Part shown: piece by piece, positions 52,208-59,552 of the stretch
Layout: each line of letters starts with the position of its first letter
How positions within the stretch are numbered: the stretch's first letter is position 1
Origin: Parerythrobacter lacustris
GTDB lineage: Bacteria > Pseudomonadota > Alphaproteobacteria > Sphingomonadales > Sphingomonadaceae
Assembly (NCBI RefSeq): GCF_024626475.1
Contig: NZ_JANKHH010000003.1
Location: 372,001 to 436,000 of the forward strand
Length of the DNA stretch: 64,000 nucleotides
Direction: 5' to 3'
The notes under the pieces: model-generated
Told to the model about the DNA's origin: nothing
The model's input: the letters and a program-made list of their open reading frames with translations, nothing else
The model's database searches: none
Translations under genes and position numbers: made by a program

Positions 52208-52914
52208 GAAAGCTGGCAAAGGCATGCGCGGCGGTGGCTGCAGCAGCAATGCTGCTGTCGAATTCGTCGGCTAAGGATCCGGACAATCCGACCTGCCCGA
52301 AAGATCCTGACTGGGGTCCGTCGACTCCGATGAAGCTCACCGCAGTGGATCGGGGCGGTAAACGCGTGCTGCTGGCCGAAGGGGTGGTTGATGCTCTTCT
52401 GCCGGACCGGATGTACGATGCCATCGCGGCAGACGACACGATCGAGGAAATCTGGATTCGCTCGCGCGGCGGCGACGCCAAGGCCGGGAACGAGACGGGC
52501 AAGGTCATTCGTGAGTTCGCCGGGATACGTACGCGTATCCCGAACGGATGGACCTGCTTTTCCGCCTGCAATTTCGTGTTCATGGGCGGTGAACCGCGCT
52601 CGGTCGATCCGGGTGGCGTGTTCATGGTGCACATGTTCACCCATACCAGCCAGCGCAAGGTAATCGAGGATAGCGTCGAGAAGGGGGCTGAAGACACGAT
52701 CGAGCTGATCGGTGAGATCGAGCAACTTTCCGCGTTGCTGGCGAGCGAAGACAACGCTTTCCTGATGCGGATGGGTGTGATGCGCAGCCTGCTTACCGAC
52801 GTAATGTATCGGCAGTTGGCAACAGGCGGAAAGAGTGGGTCGGGAGAGCGCTATTGTCTGAGCCTGGATGAAGCGATCAAATACAACGTAGCGCAGAAAG
52901 AGCGGCCGGACTGA
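52204..52914 (+). CDS. Exported ClpP-fold (COG3904-like) protein
   Basis: A 236-residue protein with a signal peptide (about residues 1-23). It has the crotonase/ClpP-like pattern of COG3904 periplasmic proteins: IWIRSRGGDAKAGNETGKVI, then TCFSACNFVFMGGEPRSV with the Ser-Ala-Cys turn where ClpP-like proteases place the nucleophile, and GGVFMVHMFTHTS with a conserved His. Whether it is an active peptidase is not shown. It overlaps the upstream surface-antigen-like gene by 4 bp, so they may act as a pair in the envelope. Confidence 0.78.
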   Translation: MRKLAKACAAVAAAAMLLSNSSAKDPDNPTCPKDPDWGPSTPMKLTAVDRGGKRVLLAEGVVDALLPDRMYDAIAADDTIEEIWIRSRGGDAKAGNETGKVIREFAGIRTRIPNGWTCFSACNFVFMGGEPRSVDPGGVFMVHMFTHTSQRKVIEDSVEKGAEDTIELIGEIEQLSALLASEDNAFLMRMGVMRSLLTDVMYRQLATGGKSGSGERYCLSLDEAIKYNVAQKERPD

Positions 52915-52942
52915 TTGTCCGGCCACACTTGTTTCTCGGCTT

Positions 52943-53521
52943 TCAGGCGAAGCGACCCGCCCGCGCGATTTCGCTCACCGGCTTGCGGGCTGAAGCGACT
53001 TCCTTGCCACGCAGCATTTCGGGCAGGCGCTCCGCCGGGGCCTGCCGACCGATAGCGATTGCCGCTTCGATGCGGTGATCTTCCGGCACGCCCAGTTCCT
53101 GCGGCGCGCGGGCGAAATCGACCCCGGTCATGCCGTGCGCGGCATAGCCCATATGCGCCGCCTGCAGCGCCATCAGCGCCCAGGCAGAGCCTGCATCGAA
53201 ACTGTGGCTGTGATTGGGGTTCGGCTCGCTGCCGCCGCGCATCAGCGTGTCCGACACGGCGAACAGCAGCACCGATGCATCCTTGGCCCACGACTGGTTG
53301 AATTCGACCAACAAGCTCAGGAACCGGTCCCAGTTTTCGTCGCCGAGGTGGGCATAGAGGAAGGTCCACGGCTGGATGTTGTAGGCCGACGGCGCGAGGC
53401 CGGCGGCTTGCAGGATTACGTCGAGATCATCCTGCGGCATCGCGCTGCCATCGAAGCTGCGCGGGCTCCAGCGCTCGACGATAAGCGGCAGGACGCGCGG
53501 GTCTGCGGTGCGGGTGGTCAT
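52943..53521 (-). CDS. Nitroreductase-family protein
   Basis: A 192-residue FMN-binding oxidoreductase. Family blocks: ERWSPRSFDGSAMPQDDLDV at the N-terminus, AAGLAPSAYNIQPWTFLY (FMN contact), SFDAGSAWALMALQAAHMGY and GMTGVDFARAPQELGVPEDH. The substrate (quinone, nitro compound or other electrophile) cannot be named. It lies 25 bp downstream of the DoxX gene, and the group continues with a pirin gene beyond a terminator, all regulated perhaps by the LysR protein at 54866. Confidence 0.9.
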   Translation of the reverse strand: MTTRTADPRVLPLIVERWSPRSFDGSAMPQDDLDVILQAAGLAPSAYNIQPWTFLYAHLGDENWDRFLSLLVEFNQSWAKDASVLLFAVSDTLMRGGSEPNPNHSHSFDAGSAWALMALQAAHMGYAAHGMTGVDFARAPQELGVPEDHRIEAAIAIGRQAPAERLPEMLRGKEVASARKPVSEIARAGRFA

Positions 53522-53546
53522 GCGAAATTCTCCTTGGGTAAAGTGC

Positions 53547-53948
53547 TTAGCGGCCGAGCGCGTAGCGTCCGGGGCCGAAGGCAGCGACGAACAGCAGGCC
53601 GCCCGCCATCGCGAGGTTCTTGAAAAACATCACGAACTGGGTCTGGTCGCCGAGCTGGTTGTGAAAGATGGCTGCCGAAACAAGGCAGAAGCCTGCCAGT
53701 GCGAGCGCAGCGATCCGGGTGCGGTATCCGGCAATGAGCGCCAATCCGGCGATCAGTTCGACCGCGACCGTCGCGCCATAGGCGACTTCCGGCAATGGCA
53801 GACCGACCGACTGGATATAGCCGATGGTCCCCGCTGGATCGGTCGCCTTGTTGGCCCCGGCAAGGATGAATATCGCCGCGAGCAGGACGCGCCCGGCGAG
53901 CGCGAGGGCATCCGAACCCGGGGCGGGTGAGGTGGTAGGTGCAGTCAT
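53547..53948 (-). CDS. DoxX-family membrane protein
   Basis: A 133-residue four-helix membrane protein. Family pattern: LAGRVLLAAIFILAGANKAT, a conserved second helix VELIAGLALIAGYRTRIAAL, and FMFFKNLAMAGGLLFVAAFG at the end. DoxX-like proteins are linked to thiol oxidation or membrane redox systems, but most have unproven roles. It stands between a nitroreductase gene and a terminator after the pirin gene, on the same strand as both. Confidence 0.9.
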   Translation of the reverse strand: MTAPTTSPAPGSDALALAGRVLLAAIFILAGANKATDPAGTIGYIQSVGLPLPEVAYGATVAVELIAGLALIAGYRTRIAALALAGFCLVSAAIFHNQLGDQTQFVMFFKNLAMAGGLLFVAAFGPGRYALGR

Positions 53949-53963
53949 GGTCGGCTCCTTCTG

Positions 53964-54008
53964 AAAAAAGGGGGTGGACCCGGCCTCAAGGGGAGAAAGG
54001 CCGGGTCC
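53964..54008 (-). terminator. Rho-independent terminator after the pirin gene
   Basis: An 11-bp perfect stem, GGACCCGGCCT (53976-53986) with AGGCCGGGTCC (53998-54008), 11-base loop. On the minus strand it is followed by ACCCCC and a run of six T. It ends pirin transcription before doxX. Confidence 0.85.
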
Positions 54009-54048
54009 GGGGTGTCACGCTGCGTCAGATTCTTCGTCGGTCGCCGCT

Positions 54049-54762
54049 TCAAGCCGCGTCGACTAGCACCAGTTCGGCGTCCTCCAGCGCGATGATGGTC
54101 ACGCTCGCCTGCTGGGTGATCGCGATGCCGTCGCGCGCGTTGGCTTCGATGCCCTCGACCCTCACCTTGCCTGTCGCGGGGACGAGGTAGAGGTGTCGCG
54201 AGGGATCGCGCGGGGTGTAGGTCACGCTCTCGCCCGCCTTCACCGTCGCGCCGAGCACCCGGGCATCGGTCCTGATCGGCAGCGCGCCTTCGCGCGCGTC
54301 GTCGTCATTCGCCGCATTGCTGGCGAGCGGGACGAAGCGGCCCGAACGGTCGCCCTTGGGGAACTGGCGCGCGCCCCAGCCAGGTTCGCCCCCTCGCTCG
54401 TCGGGGATGATCCAGATCTGGAACAGCGTGGTGGCTTCGTCTTCGAGATTGAATTCGGAATGCTGCACGCCGTTGCCCGCGCTCATCACCTGAACGTCGC
54501 CCGCTTCGGTGCGGCCGGTGTTGCCCATGCTGTCACGATGGGTGATCGCGCCGGTGCGGACATAGGTGATGATCTCCATGTCGCTGTGCGGATGGGTCGG
54601 AAAGCCGCTCTTGGGCGCGATGATATCGTCGTTCCACACGCGCAGCGCGCCCCAGTTGACCCGCGCCGGATCGTGGTAACCGGCGAAGGAGAAGTGGTGG
54701 TGCGCGTCGAGCCAGCCGTGGTTGGCGGCACCAAGGGTGTCGAAGGGTCTCAGTTCGATCAT
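54049..54762 (-). CDS. Pirin-family protein (quercetin dioxygenase-like)
   Basis: A 237-residue bicupin of the YhhW/pirin type. Metal ligands appear in FPTHPHSDMEIITYV (His-x-His) and GNGVQHSEFNLEDEATTLFQ (His and Glu), preceded by AHHHFSFAGYHDP. The family can open flavonoid rings in vitro, but the natural role is often redox sensing or unknown. It is divergent from a LysR gene with a 103-bp gap that holds a candidate operator, so it is a natural target of that regulator. A strong terminator follows it. Confidence 0.92.
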   Translation of the reverse strand: MIELRPFDTLGAANHGWLDAHHHFSFAGYHDPARVNWGALRVWNDDIIAPKSGFPTHPHSDMEIITYVRTGAITHRDSMGNTGRTEAGDVQVMSAGNGVQHSEFNLEDEATTLFQIWIIPDERGGEPGWGARQFPKGDRSGRFVPLASNAANDDDAREGALPIRTDARVLGATVKAGESVTYTPRDPSRHLYLVPATGKVRVEGIEANARDGIAITQQASVTIIALEDAELVLVDAA

Positions 54763-54846
54763 GGCAATTCTCCTGCTGGAGGGACTGTGTGGGGCGGAGA
54801 TAAGCCTTGTTCACCCGCCTGATAACTGCGATAAAACGTTGCAAGA

Positions 54847-54865
54847 TGTTCAGAAAATCAGAACA
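54847..54865. promoter_or_regulatory. Candidate LysR-type operator in the pirin-lysR gap
   Basis: TGTTC-AGAAAATCA-GAACA, perfect five-base arms around a nine-base AT-rich centre, ending one base before the lysR ATG at 54866. Interrupted dyads of this size are typical LysR sites and the divergent layout (pirin leftward, lysR rightward) fits autoregulation. Confidence 0.45.
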
Positions 54866-55795
54866 ATGAAGATCGGTGATCCCACGCTCGACCAATTGCG
54901 CATCTTCCTTGCTGTGGTCGAGGAAGGCAGCTTTGGTGGTGCGGCGCGGCGGATGGGGCGCGCGGTCTCGGCAATCAGTTACGGCATGGCGCAGATGGAA
55001 GCCCAGCTCGGGGTGACGCTGTTCGCGCGTGAGGGTTCGCGCAAGCCCGAGCTGACTGCGGCGGGCAAGGGTCTGCTGGTCGAGGCGCGCACGGTCGCGG
55101 ATGCGGTCGACGCGCTGATCGCCAAGACGCGCAATCTCCATGCAGGGTTGGAGAGCGACCTTTCGCTTGTCGTCGACGTGATGGTGCCCGGCGAAGTGAC
55201 CGCGCAGGTGCTGCGCGCCTTCAGAGCCATGTTTCCCACTGTCGCCCTGCGGCTCAATGTCGAGGCGCTGGGCGCGGTCGCCGCCTGCCTGCTCGACAGC
55301 GAGGCGCAGCTGGCGATCGGCGGGCCGGTGCTGGGCGACCATGCGGAACTGGAGCGACAGGCGATCGGCGCGGTCGAGCTGGTGCCGGTCGCCGCGCCCG
55401 GCCATCCGCTGGCGCGCGCCGGGATCGAACCGGGTGAAAGCCGCAGGCACCTGCAACTGGTCTTGTCCGACCGCTCACCATTGACCGAGGGGCGCGAATT
55501 CTCCGTCCTCAGCCCGCGAAGCTGGCGGCTGGCGGACTTGGGCGCAAAGCATTCCTTGCTGAAGGAAGGCATCGGCTGGGGCAACATGCCGCGCCATATG
55601 GTCAGCGCCGACCTCACAAGCGGAACGCTGGTGGAACTCGATCTGCCGGAAAAGCCGGGGGCGGATTACACCCTCAGCGCGCTGTGGCGCCGCGATGCGC
55701 GCCCCGGCCCTGCGGCGAGCTGGCTGATCGACAGTTTCCGCGATCGGCTGGGCGACTGCACGGGCGTCGAACTTTCGGTGCGGGCGACAGGCTAG
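54866..55795 (+). CDS. LysR-family transcriptional regulator
   Basis: A 309-residue LysR-type regulator. The winged helix (residues about 6-65) has LDQLRIFLAVVEEGSFGGAA, RRMGRAVSAISYGMAQMEAQ and LGVTLFAREGSRKPELTAAG. The effector domain follows (VVDVMVPGEVTAQVLRAFRA). It is divergent from the pirin gene, the standard arrangement for a LysR protein and its target; the nitroreductase and DoxX genes further along may belong to the same regulon. The last 4 bp overlap the convergent GST gene. ATG 54866 is chosen because the frame upstream covers the pirin promoter. Confidence 0.92.
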   Translation: MKIGDPTLDQLRIFLAVVEEGSFGGAARRMGRAVSAISYGMAQMEAQLGVTLFAREGSRKPELTAAGKGLLVEARTVADAVDALIAKTRNLHAGLESDLSLVVDVMVPGEVTAQVLRAFRAMFPTVALRLNVEALGAVAACLLDSEAQLAIGGPVLGDHAELERQAIGAVELVPVAAPGHPLARAGIEPGESRRHLQLVLSDRSPLTEGREFSVLSPRSWRLADLGAKHSLLKEGIGWGNMPRHMVSADLTSGTLVELDLPEKPGADYTLSALWRRDARPGPAASWLIDSFRDRLGDCTGVELSVRATG

Positions 55796-56433
55796 GGCGC
55801 GAAGATCACAGGCGCATCGCCCGATTTCCAAGGCACAAACTTGGACATCACCGCCGCGAACAGCGCCGACTCCAAGTGCCGTTCGAGCCACGCCTGGAGG
55901 TGCGGGATCGGCTGCGCGTCGAACCAGTCGCGATCGGCATTGGCGAACTGGCGGATGAAGGGGAACAGCGCGATATCGGCCATGGTCCGCCGTTCGCCCA
56001 ACAGGTGTTCCCGCTCGACCAAACGGAAATTCAGGTCACTGAGGATCGCGAGGCCTTCTCCGCGATGGTCGGTGCGCACATTGTCCGGCTCGTCCGCATA
56101 TCGGCTCGGATATTTGTAGCGGTCGAGGTGATGCTTGAACGGGCCATCGGCCAGATCGATCAGCCCTGCATGGTCGCCCGCCAGCCAGTCTTCGGGATCG
56201 TTTCGTGCCAGCGCCCAGCGCATGATCGCGATACTCTCATCGATCACTTCACCGTCCGGCAGCAGCAGCACCGGGACCGTGCCCTTGGGCGAGGCCTCGA
56301 GCATGGCCGGCGGCTTGTCCCCCAGCTTCACTTCGCGCAGCTCGCAGGCCGTGCCGCTGATCCACAGCGCCATCCGCGCGCGCATCGCATAGGGGCAGCG
56401 GCGGAAGCTGTAGAGGATCGGGAGATCCGTCAT
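55792..56433 (-). CDS. Glutathione S-transferase-family protein
   Basis: A 213-residue GST-fold protein. The N-terminal thioredoxin-like domain begins LPILYSFRRCPYAMRARMAL, with Cys-Pro-Tyr-Ala at the glutathione site as in Omega/Beta-like classes, and SPKGTVPVLLLPDGEVIDES gives the cis-Pro and the Glu-Ser that hold glutathione. The C-terminal helical domain contains RRTMADIALFPFIRQFA. A thiol transferase or reductase role is more likely than classic conjugation given the Cys. It is followed upstream by a GC-rich repeat region. Confidence 0.9.
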   Translation of the reverse strand: MTDLPILYSFRRCPYAMRARMALWISGTACELREVKLGDKPPAMLEASPKGTVPVLLLPDGEVIDESIAIMRWALARNDPEDWLAGDHAGLIDLADGPFKHHLDRYKYPSRYADEPDNVRTDHRGEGLAILSDLNFRLVEREHLLGERRTMADIALFPFIRQFANADRDWFDAQPIPHLQAWLERHLESALFAAVMSKFVPWKSGDAPVIFAP

Positions 56434-56467
56434 CGAGTTGGCGCTTGCCTACGAGCACGCTCGACTG

Positions 56468-56560
56468 GCTCCTCCCCTTTGAGGGGGAGGTTGGGAGGGG
56501 GCTTGCCACGCTGATGGAACGGTACCCCCACCCCTGGCCCCTCCCCATGGGGAGAGGAGA
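56468..56560. repeat. GC-rich palindromic dispersed-repeat-like region
   Basis: Two hairpin units lie between the GST and trhO genes: CCTCCCC (56471-56477) with GGGGAGG (56484-56490), and CTCCCC-AT-GGGGAG (56541-56554). The C/G-run style matches dispersed repeats often found between sphingomonad genes. No second copy is evident in this window. Confidence 0.5.
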
Positions 56561-56590
56561 ATTCTTTCGAAAAATGCGGTGCGGTTGCCA

Positions 56591-57541
56591 TCACTTCCGC
56601 TTTGGCCGGTGCGCGCCGACATGGTCCGCGCCGCGCCGCCGCGCGAGTTCGGCCTGCTTCTGTCGCTCGGCATAGCGGTTGCGCTGCCCTTCGCTCTTTT
56701 CGGCGATGCAGTGCGGGCAACTGATGCCCTCGACAAACTCCGGTGTCGCCTTGTCCGCTTCGCTGACCGGTCGGCGGCAGGCGCGGCACAGGCCGTGGGT
56801 GCCGATCTCCAATCCGTGGCCGACCGCAACCCGCTCGTCGAACACGAAGCACTCGCCGTCCCATCGGCTCTCGGATTCAGGGACTTGCTCTAGATACTTC
56901 AGAATTCCGCCCTTGAGGTGATAGACCTCCTCGACGCCTTCGGACCGCAGGAAGCTGGTCGATTTCTCGCATCGGATTCCGCCGGTGCAGAACATCGCGA
57001 CCTTTGTCTTGCCCGCCAGCAGTTCCTCGCGGTGCTCGCGGAACCACTGCGGAAACTCGCCGAAGCTGGCGGTGCGCGGATCGATCGCGCCGCGGAAGGT
57101 GCCGATGGCGACCTCGTAATCGTTGCGGGTGTCAATCACCAGCGTGTCCGGATCGGAAATCAGCGCGTTCCAATCATGCGGATCGACATAGCGCCCAACG
57201 CTGTGGAGCGGGTCGATATCGGGCTGCCCCATTGTCACGATCTCGCGCTTCAGCCGCACCTTGAGCCGGTTGAACGGCATGGCCTTGGCGTGGCTGAACT
57301 TGACGTCGAGATCGGCGCACCCCGGCAACGCGCGGATATGGCTGACGACGCGCGCAATCGCGTTCTCGCTCCCCGCGATGGTGCCGTTGATGCCTTCCTT
57401 CGCCAGCAGCAGCGTTCCGAGTACACCCACTTCCTCGCCCAGTGCGAACAGCGGGTCGCGCAAGGCGCCGGGGTCCTCGAACCGCGTGAACTGGTACAGT
57501 GCCGCGACGGTTATCGCGGATGATTTGTCAGCCGCAGGCAT
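56591..57541 (-). CDS. trhO: tRNA uridine(34) hydroxylase TrhO (rhodanese domain)
   Basis: A 316-residue member of the TrhO/UPF0176 family that helps form 5-hydroxyuridine at tRNA position 34. The N-terminal UPF0176 domain has LLLAKEGINGTIAGSENAI; the rhodanese domain has VIDTRNDYEVAIGTFRGAID and the catalytic Cys185 in AMFCTGGIRCEKST. A C-terminal Cys-rich tail (CRACRRP, CPHCIAEKSEGQRNRYAERQ) looks like a zinc finger. ATG 57541 is chosen since the family begins there. It overlaps the upstream small secreted-protein gene by 14 bp. Confidence 0.93.
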   Translation of the reverse strand: MPAADKSSAITVAALYQFTRFEDPGALRDPLFALGEEVGVLGTLLLAKEGINGTIAGSENAIARVVSHIRALPGCADLDVKFSHAKAMPFNRLKVRLKREIVTMGQPDIDPLHSVGRYVDPHDWNALISDPDTLVIDTRNDYEVAIGTFRGAIDPRTASFGEFPQWFREHREELLAGKTKVAMFCTGGIRCEKSTSFLRSEGVEEVYHLKGGILKYLEQVPESESRWDGECFVFDERVAVGHGLEIGTHGLCRACRRPVSEADKATPEFVEGISCPHCIAEKSEGQRNRYAERQKQAELARRRGADHVGAHRPKRK

Positions 57542-57818
57542 AGGCCGCGCTGAGGGTGACCTGCATCTTGCCTTTTGGTGTATAGCCCATGGCGTTGAGC
57601 TTCGGTTCTTCGACCTCGCGCGGCTTGCCCTTGTCACCGCAGGCCGCCACCGCTGCCTCTTCGAGCGCTTTGCCGCCCTTCTCGAACGCATCTTCGGGAT
57701 CGTCGATCTCGACGGTGGCGGAAATCCACACCGTTCCGTCCTCGCGCCATTTGGTTTCGACGTTTGCGCCTGCCAGCAACAGGGGCAGGGCGGCGGACAG
57801 TCCGAAAATCATGCTCAT
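57528..57818 (-). CDS. Small exported hypothetical protein
   Basis: A 96-residue protein with a signal peptide (MSMIFGLSAALPLLLAGANV). The mature part is acidic with one Lys-rich patch and two cysteines (AACGDKG and AYACG) that could pair. I know no family. ATG 57818 is chosen because a TTG six bases earlier is less likely. It begins 2 bp after the ilvE stop on the same strand and overlaps trhO by 14 bp, so ilvE, this gene and trhO probably form one operon. Confidence 0.7.
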   Translation of the reverse strand: MSMIFGLSAALPLLLAGANVETKWREDGTVWISATVEIDDPEDAFEKGGKALEEAAVAACGDKGKPREVEEPKLNAMGYTPKGKMQVTLSAAYACG

Positions 57819-57820
57819 GG

Positions 57821-58897
57821 TCAAACCCTCATCACCCAGCCATGCGTATCTGCAACCGTACCAGTCTGGATACTAACCAGCTTCTCGCGAATCTTGCTGG
57901 TGATCTGACCCGGACCGCCGCTGCCGATGGTGAACTCGTAGTCCTCTGCCGTGACCTTGCCCACGGGGGTAACCACCGCAGCGGTGCCACAAGCCATGGT
58001 CTCGAGCAGCTTGCCGCTTTCCGCATCGGCGCGCCACTGGTCGATGCTGTAAGGCTCCTCGCGCACCGTAAGTCCTTCCTCGCGCAGCAGGGTGATCAGG
58101 CTGTCGCGGGTGATGCCTGGCAGGATGGTGCCGGTCAGCGGCGGGGTGACGACGCTGCCGTCGTCGAACACGAAGAACAGGTTCATGCCGCCCAGCTCCT
58201 CGATCCATTTCTTCTCTGCCGCATCGAGGAACAGCACCTGATCGTGCCCGCGCTCGAAGGCCTCGCGTGTGGGGACGAGGCTGGCGGCGTAGTTGCCGCC
58301 GCATTTCGCCGCACCGGTGCCGCCGGGGGCGGCGCGGGTGTAGTCGGAGACCCACAGGCTCACCGCCGGTGCGCCCGACTTGAAATAATTGCCCGCCGGG
58401 CTGGCGATGACGATGAATTTGTACTGCTTCGCCGGTCGCACGCCGAGGAACGCCTCGGTCGCGATCATGAAGGGGCGCAGGTAGAGCGAGCCGCCCTCGA
58501 CGCTGGGAAACCACTCGCCGTCGACCGACAGTAGCTGGCGGATTGCCTCGACGAACAGCTCTTCCGGCACATGCGGCATGGCAAGCCGGTCTGCGCTCGC
58601 ATTGAAGCGGCGTGCATTGGCATCGGGGCGGAACAGCGCGATCCCGCCGTCGGGCTGGCGATAGGCCTTCATCCCCTCGAAGATTTCCTGCGCGTAATGC
58701 AGCACCGCCGCCGCCGGATCGAGCGCGATCGGGCCGCGCGGACCGAGCGTCGCGCTGTGCCAGCCGCCTTTCGCCTCGTCATAATCGACCGTCACCATGT
58801 GATCGCTAAACAGCGTGCCGAAACCGGGGTTCTTGAGCGCTTCGGTGCGCGTGTCGGACGGCAGTGGGGCCGGGTGGGGGATGGTCGTGAATTCCAT
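57821..58897 (-). CDS. ilvE: Branched-chain amino-acid aminotransferase
   Basis: A 358-residue class IV PLP enzyme of the long (eukaryote-like BCAT) type that interconverts branched-chain amino and keto acids. The PLP lysine is Lys198 in GTGAAKCGGNYAASL; other blocks are HYAQEIFEGMKAYR, SLYLRPFMIATEAFLGVRP, EELGGMNLFFVF and ETMACGTAAVVTPVG. ATG 58897 matches the family start. It heads the leftward unit ilvE-small exported protein-trhO. Leucine genes recur at the window end (leuB), but not adjacent. Confidence 0.95.
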   Translation of the reverse strand: MEFTTIPHPAPLPSDTRTEALKNPGFGTLFSDHMVTVDYDEAKGGWHSATLGPRGPIALDPAAAVLHYAQEIFEGMKAYRQPDGGIALFRPDANARRFNASADRLAMPHVPEELFVEAIRQLLSVDGEWFPSVEGGSLYLRPFMIATEAFLGVRPAKQYKFIVIASPAGNYFKSGAPAVSLWVSDYTRAAPGGTGAAKCGGNYAASLVPTREAFERGHDQVLFLDAAEKKWIEELGGMNLFFVFDDGSVVTPPLTGTILPGITRDSLITLLREEGLTVREEPYSIDQWRADAESGKLLETMACGTAAVVTPVGKVTAEDYEFTIGSGGPGQITSKIREKLVSIQTGTVADTHGWVMRV

Positions 58898-59052
58898 GGG
58901 GGGAGCGGTTAAATCGCGCGAGGGCGGAGAGCAAGCCCGGTTCTGGGTCGCGGCAGCCAGAGCGCTACCGCGCAACGCCCGGCAGGGCGCCCCTCGGAGG
59001 CCATCCCGCAGGAATGATCAGCCGCGAGAGAAGACCGGATGTGCGCGAATGA

Positions 59053-59087
59053 AAAGGGCGACCCTGCCCGTAACAGGATCGCCCTTT
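59053..59087. terminator. Long hairpin at the left end of the mini-locus
   Basis: AAAGGGCGA (59053-59061) pairs with TCGCCCTTT (59079-59087); inside, CCTG/CAGG adds four pairs around a seven-base loop. The symmetry allows a terminator on either strand; on the minus strand the stem ends in a short T run (TTTTC). It could end the leftward transcript carrying the mini-ORF at 59194. Confidence 0.5.
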
Positions 59088-59137
59088 CATGGTCAGCGGC
59101 GGGAAGTGCCGCTCACGGTGCCTCTAACGATATCTGC

Positions 59138-59194
59138 TTACCGATAGTGCTCCGTGCGGAAACTTGCCGACCTCTCTGCTGAACCATGAGACAT
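59138..59194 (-). CDS. Possible mini-ORF with near-perfect Shine-Dalgarno
   Basis: An 18-codon ORF, MSHGSAERSASFRTEHYR, preceded at ideal spacing (core GGAGG seven bases before ATG 59194) by GAAAGGAGGTGATCC, an exact complement of the 16S rRNA tail. After the TAA the frame stays open 14 more codons to TGA at 59093-59095. The peptide is basic and Ser-rich with no membrane segment. I cannot place it in a family. The strong ribosome site argues for real ribosome contact, either as translation or as ribosome capture. Confidence 0.4.
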   Translation of the reverse strand: MSHGSAERSASFRTEHYR

Positions 59195-59195
59195 C

Positions 59196-59210
59196 GGATC
59201 ACCTCCTTTC
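59196..59210 (+). promoter_or_regulatory. 15-nt match to the 16S rRNA 3' tail (anti-Shine-Dalgarno mimic)
   Basis: GGATCACCTCCTTTC on the plus strand equals the anti-Shine-Dalgarno end of 16S rRNA. The bases around it do not match 16S (ACATC before, GCGCTTTT after), so it is not a broken rRNA gene. On the minus strand it is the ribosome site of the mini-ORF at 59194; on the plus strand an RNA ending at the terminator 59355-59377 would carry an anti-Shine-Dalgarno decoy. Confidence 0.6.
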
Positions 59211-59354
59211 GCGCTTTTGAGCCAGGACCCTGCCGTTTCACCGGGGGCCAAGACCGCGTGTGCCGCTGATCTTGGGTGCAATCTGAGTCATCTGATTCGC
59301 GAAAACAAGCCTTGTAAAAAACTTTTCCCACGTCAGAATAGATTGCCGTTGCCG

Positions 59355-59377
59355 AAGCCCCGCGAGGGGCTTTTTTT
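59355..59377 (+). terminator. Strong Rho-independent terminator, rightward
   Basis: AAGCCCC (59355-59361) and GGGGCTT (59366-59372) form a 7-bp stem with a GCGA tetraloop, followed by a run of seven T (59371-59377). No rightward gene lies upstream as far as ilvE (leftward), so it implies an untranslated or mini-ORF transcript on the plus strand. Confidence 0.85.
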
Positions 59378-59382
59378 GTTTC

Positions 59383-59475
59383 ATGCATTCGCATCCGCGA
59401 ACGCGATTTCCTCGCGACCGCGACCTGCCGGTCGCTTTGCTGCGGGCGGCCCCTTGGGCCTTTGGCTGCCGCGAC
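59383..59475 (+). repeat. REP-like dispersed repeat, copy 1
   Basis: The core 59403-59475 (GCGATTTCCTCGC... to ...GGCTGCCGCGAC) matches 62103-62175 at 65 of 73 positions. Hairpins: TTCGC-ATCC-GCGAA at the left, GCGACC-TGCC-GGTCGC, and GGCCC-CTT-GGGCC. It follows the terminator 59355-59377. Confidence 0.8.
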
Positions 59476-59552
59476 TTTGACTCGAAAACACACCTTAGGC
59501 AGCGGCTTTTTCCGTTTCCGCAGAATTTTGGTCAGGCGAGCGACAATACCGC

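Noticed and set aside
59196..59210. Remnant of a 16S rRNA gene
   Set aside because: Only 15 bases match; the conserved sequence before the tail (TGCGGCT) is absent and no other rRNA sequence is nearby.
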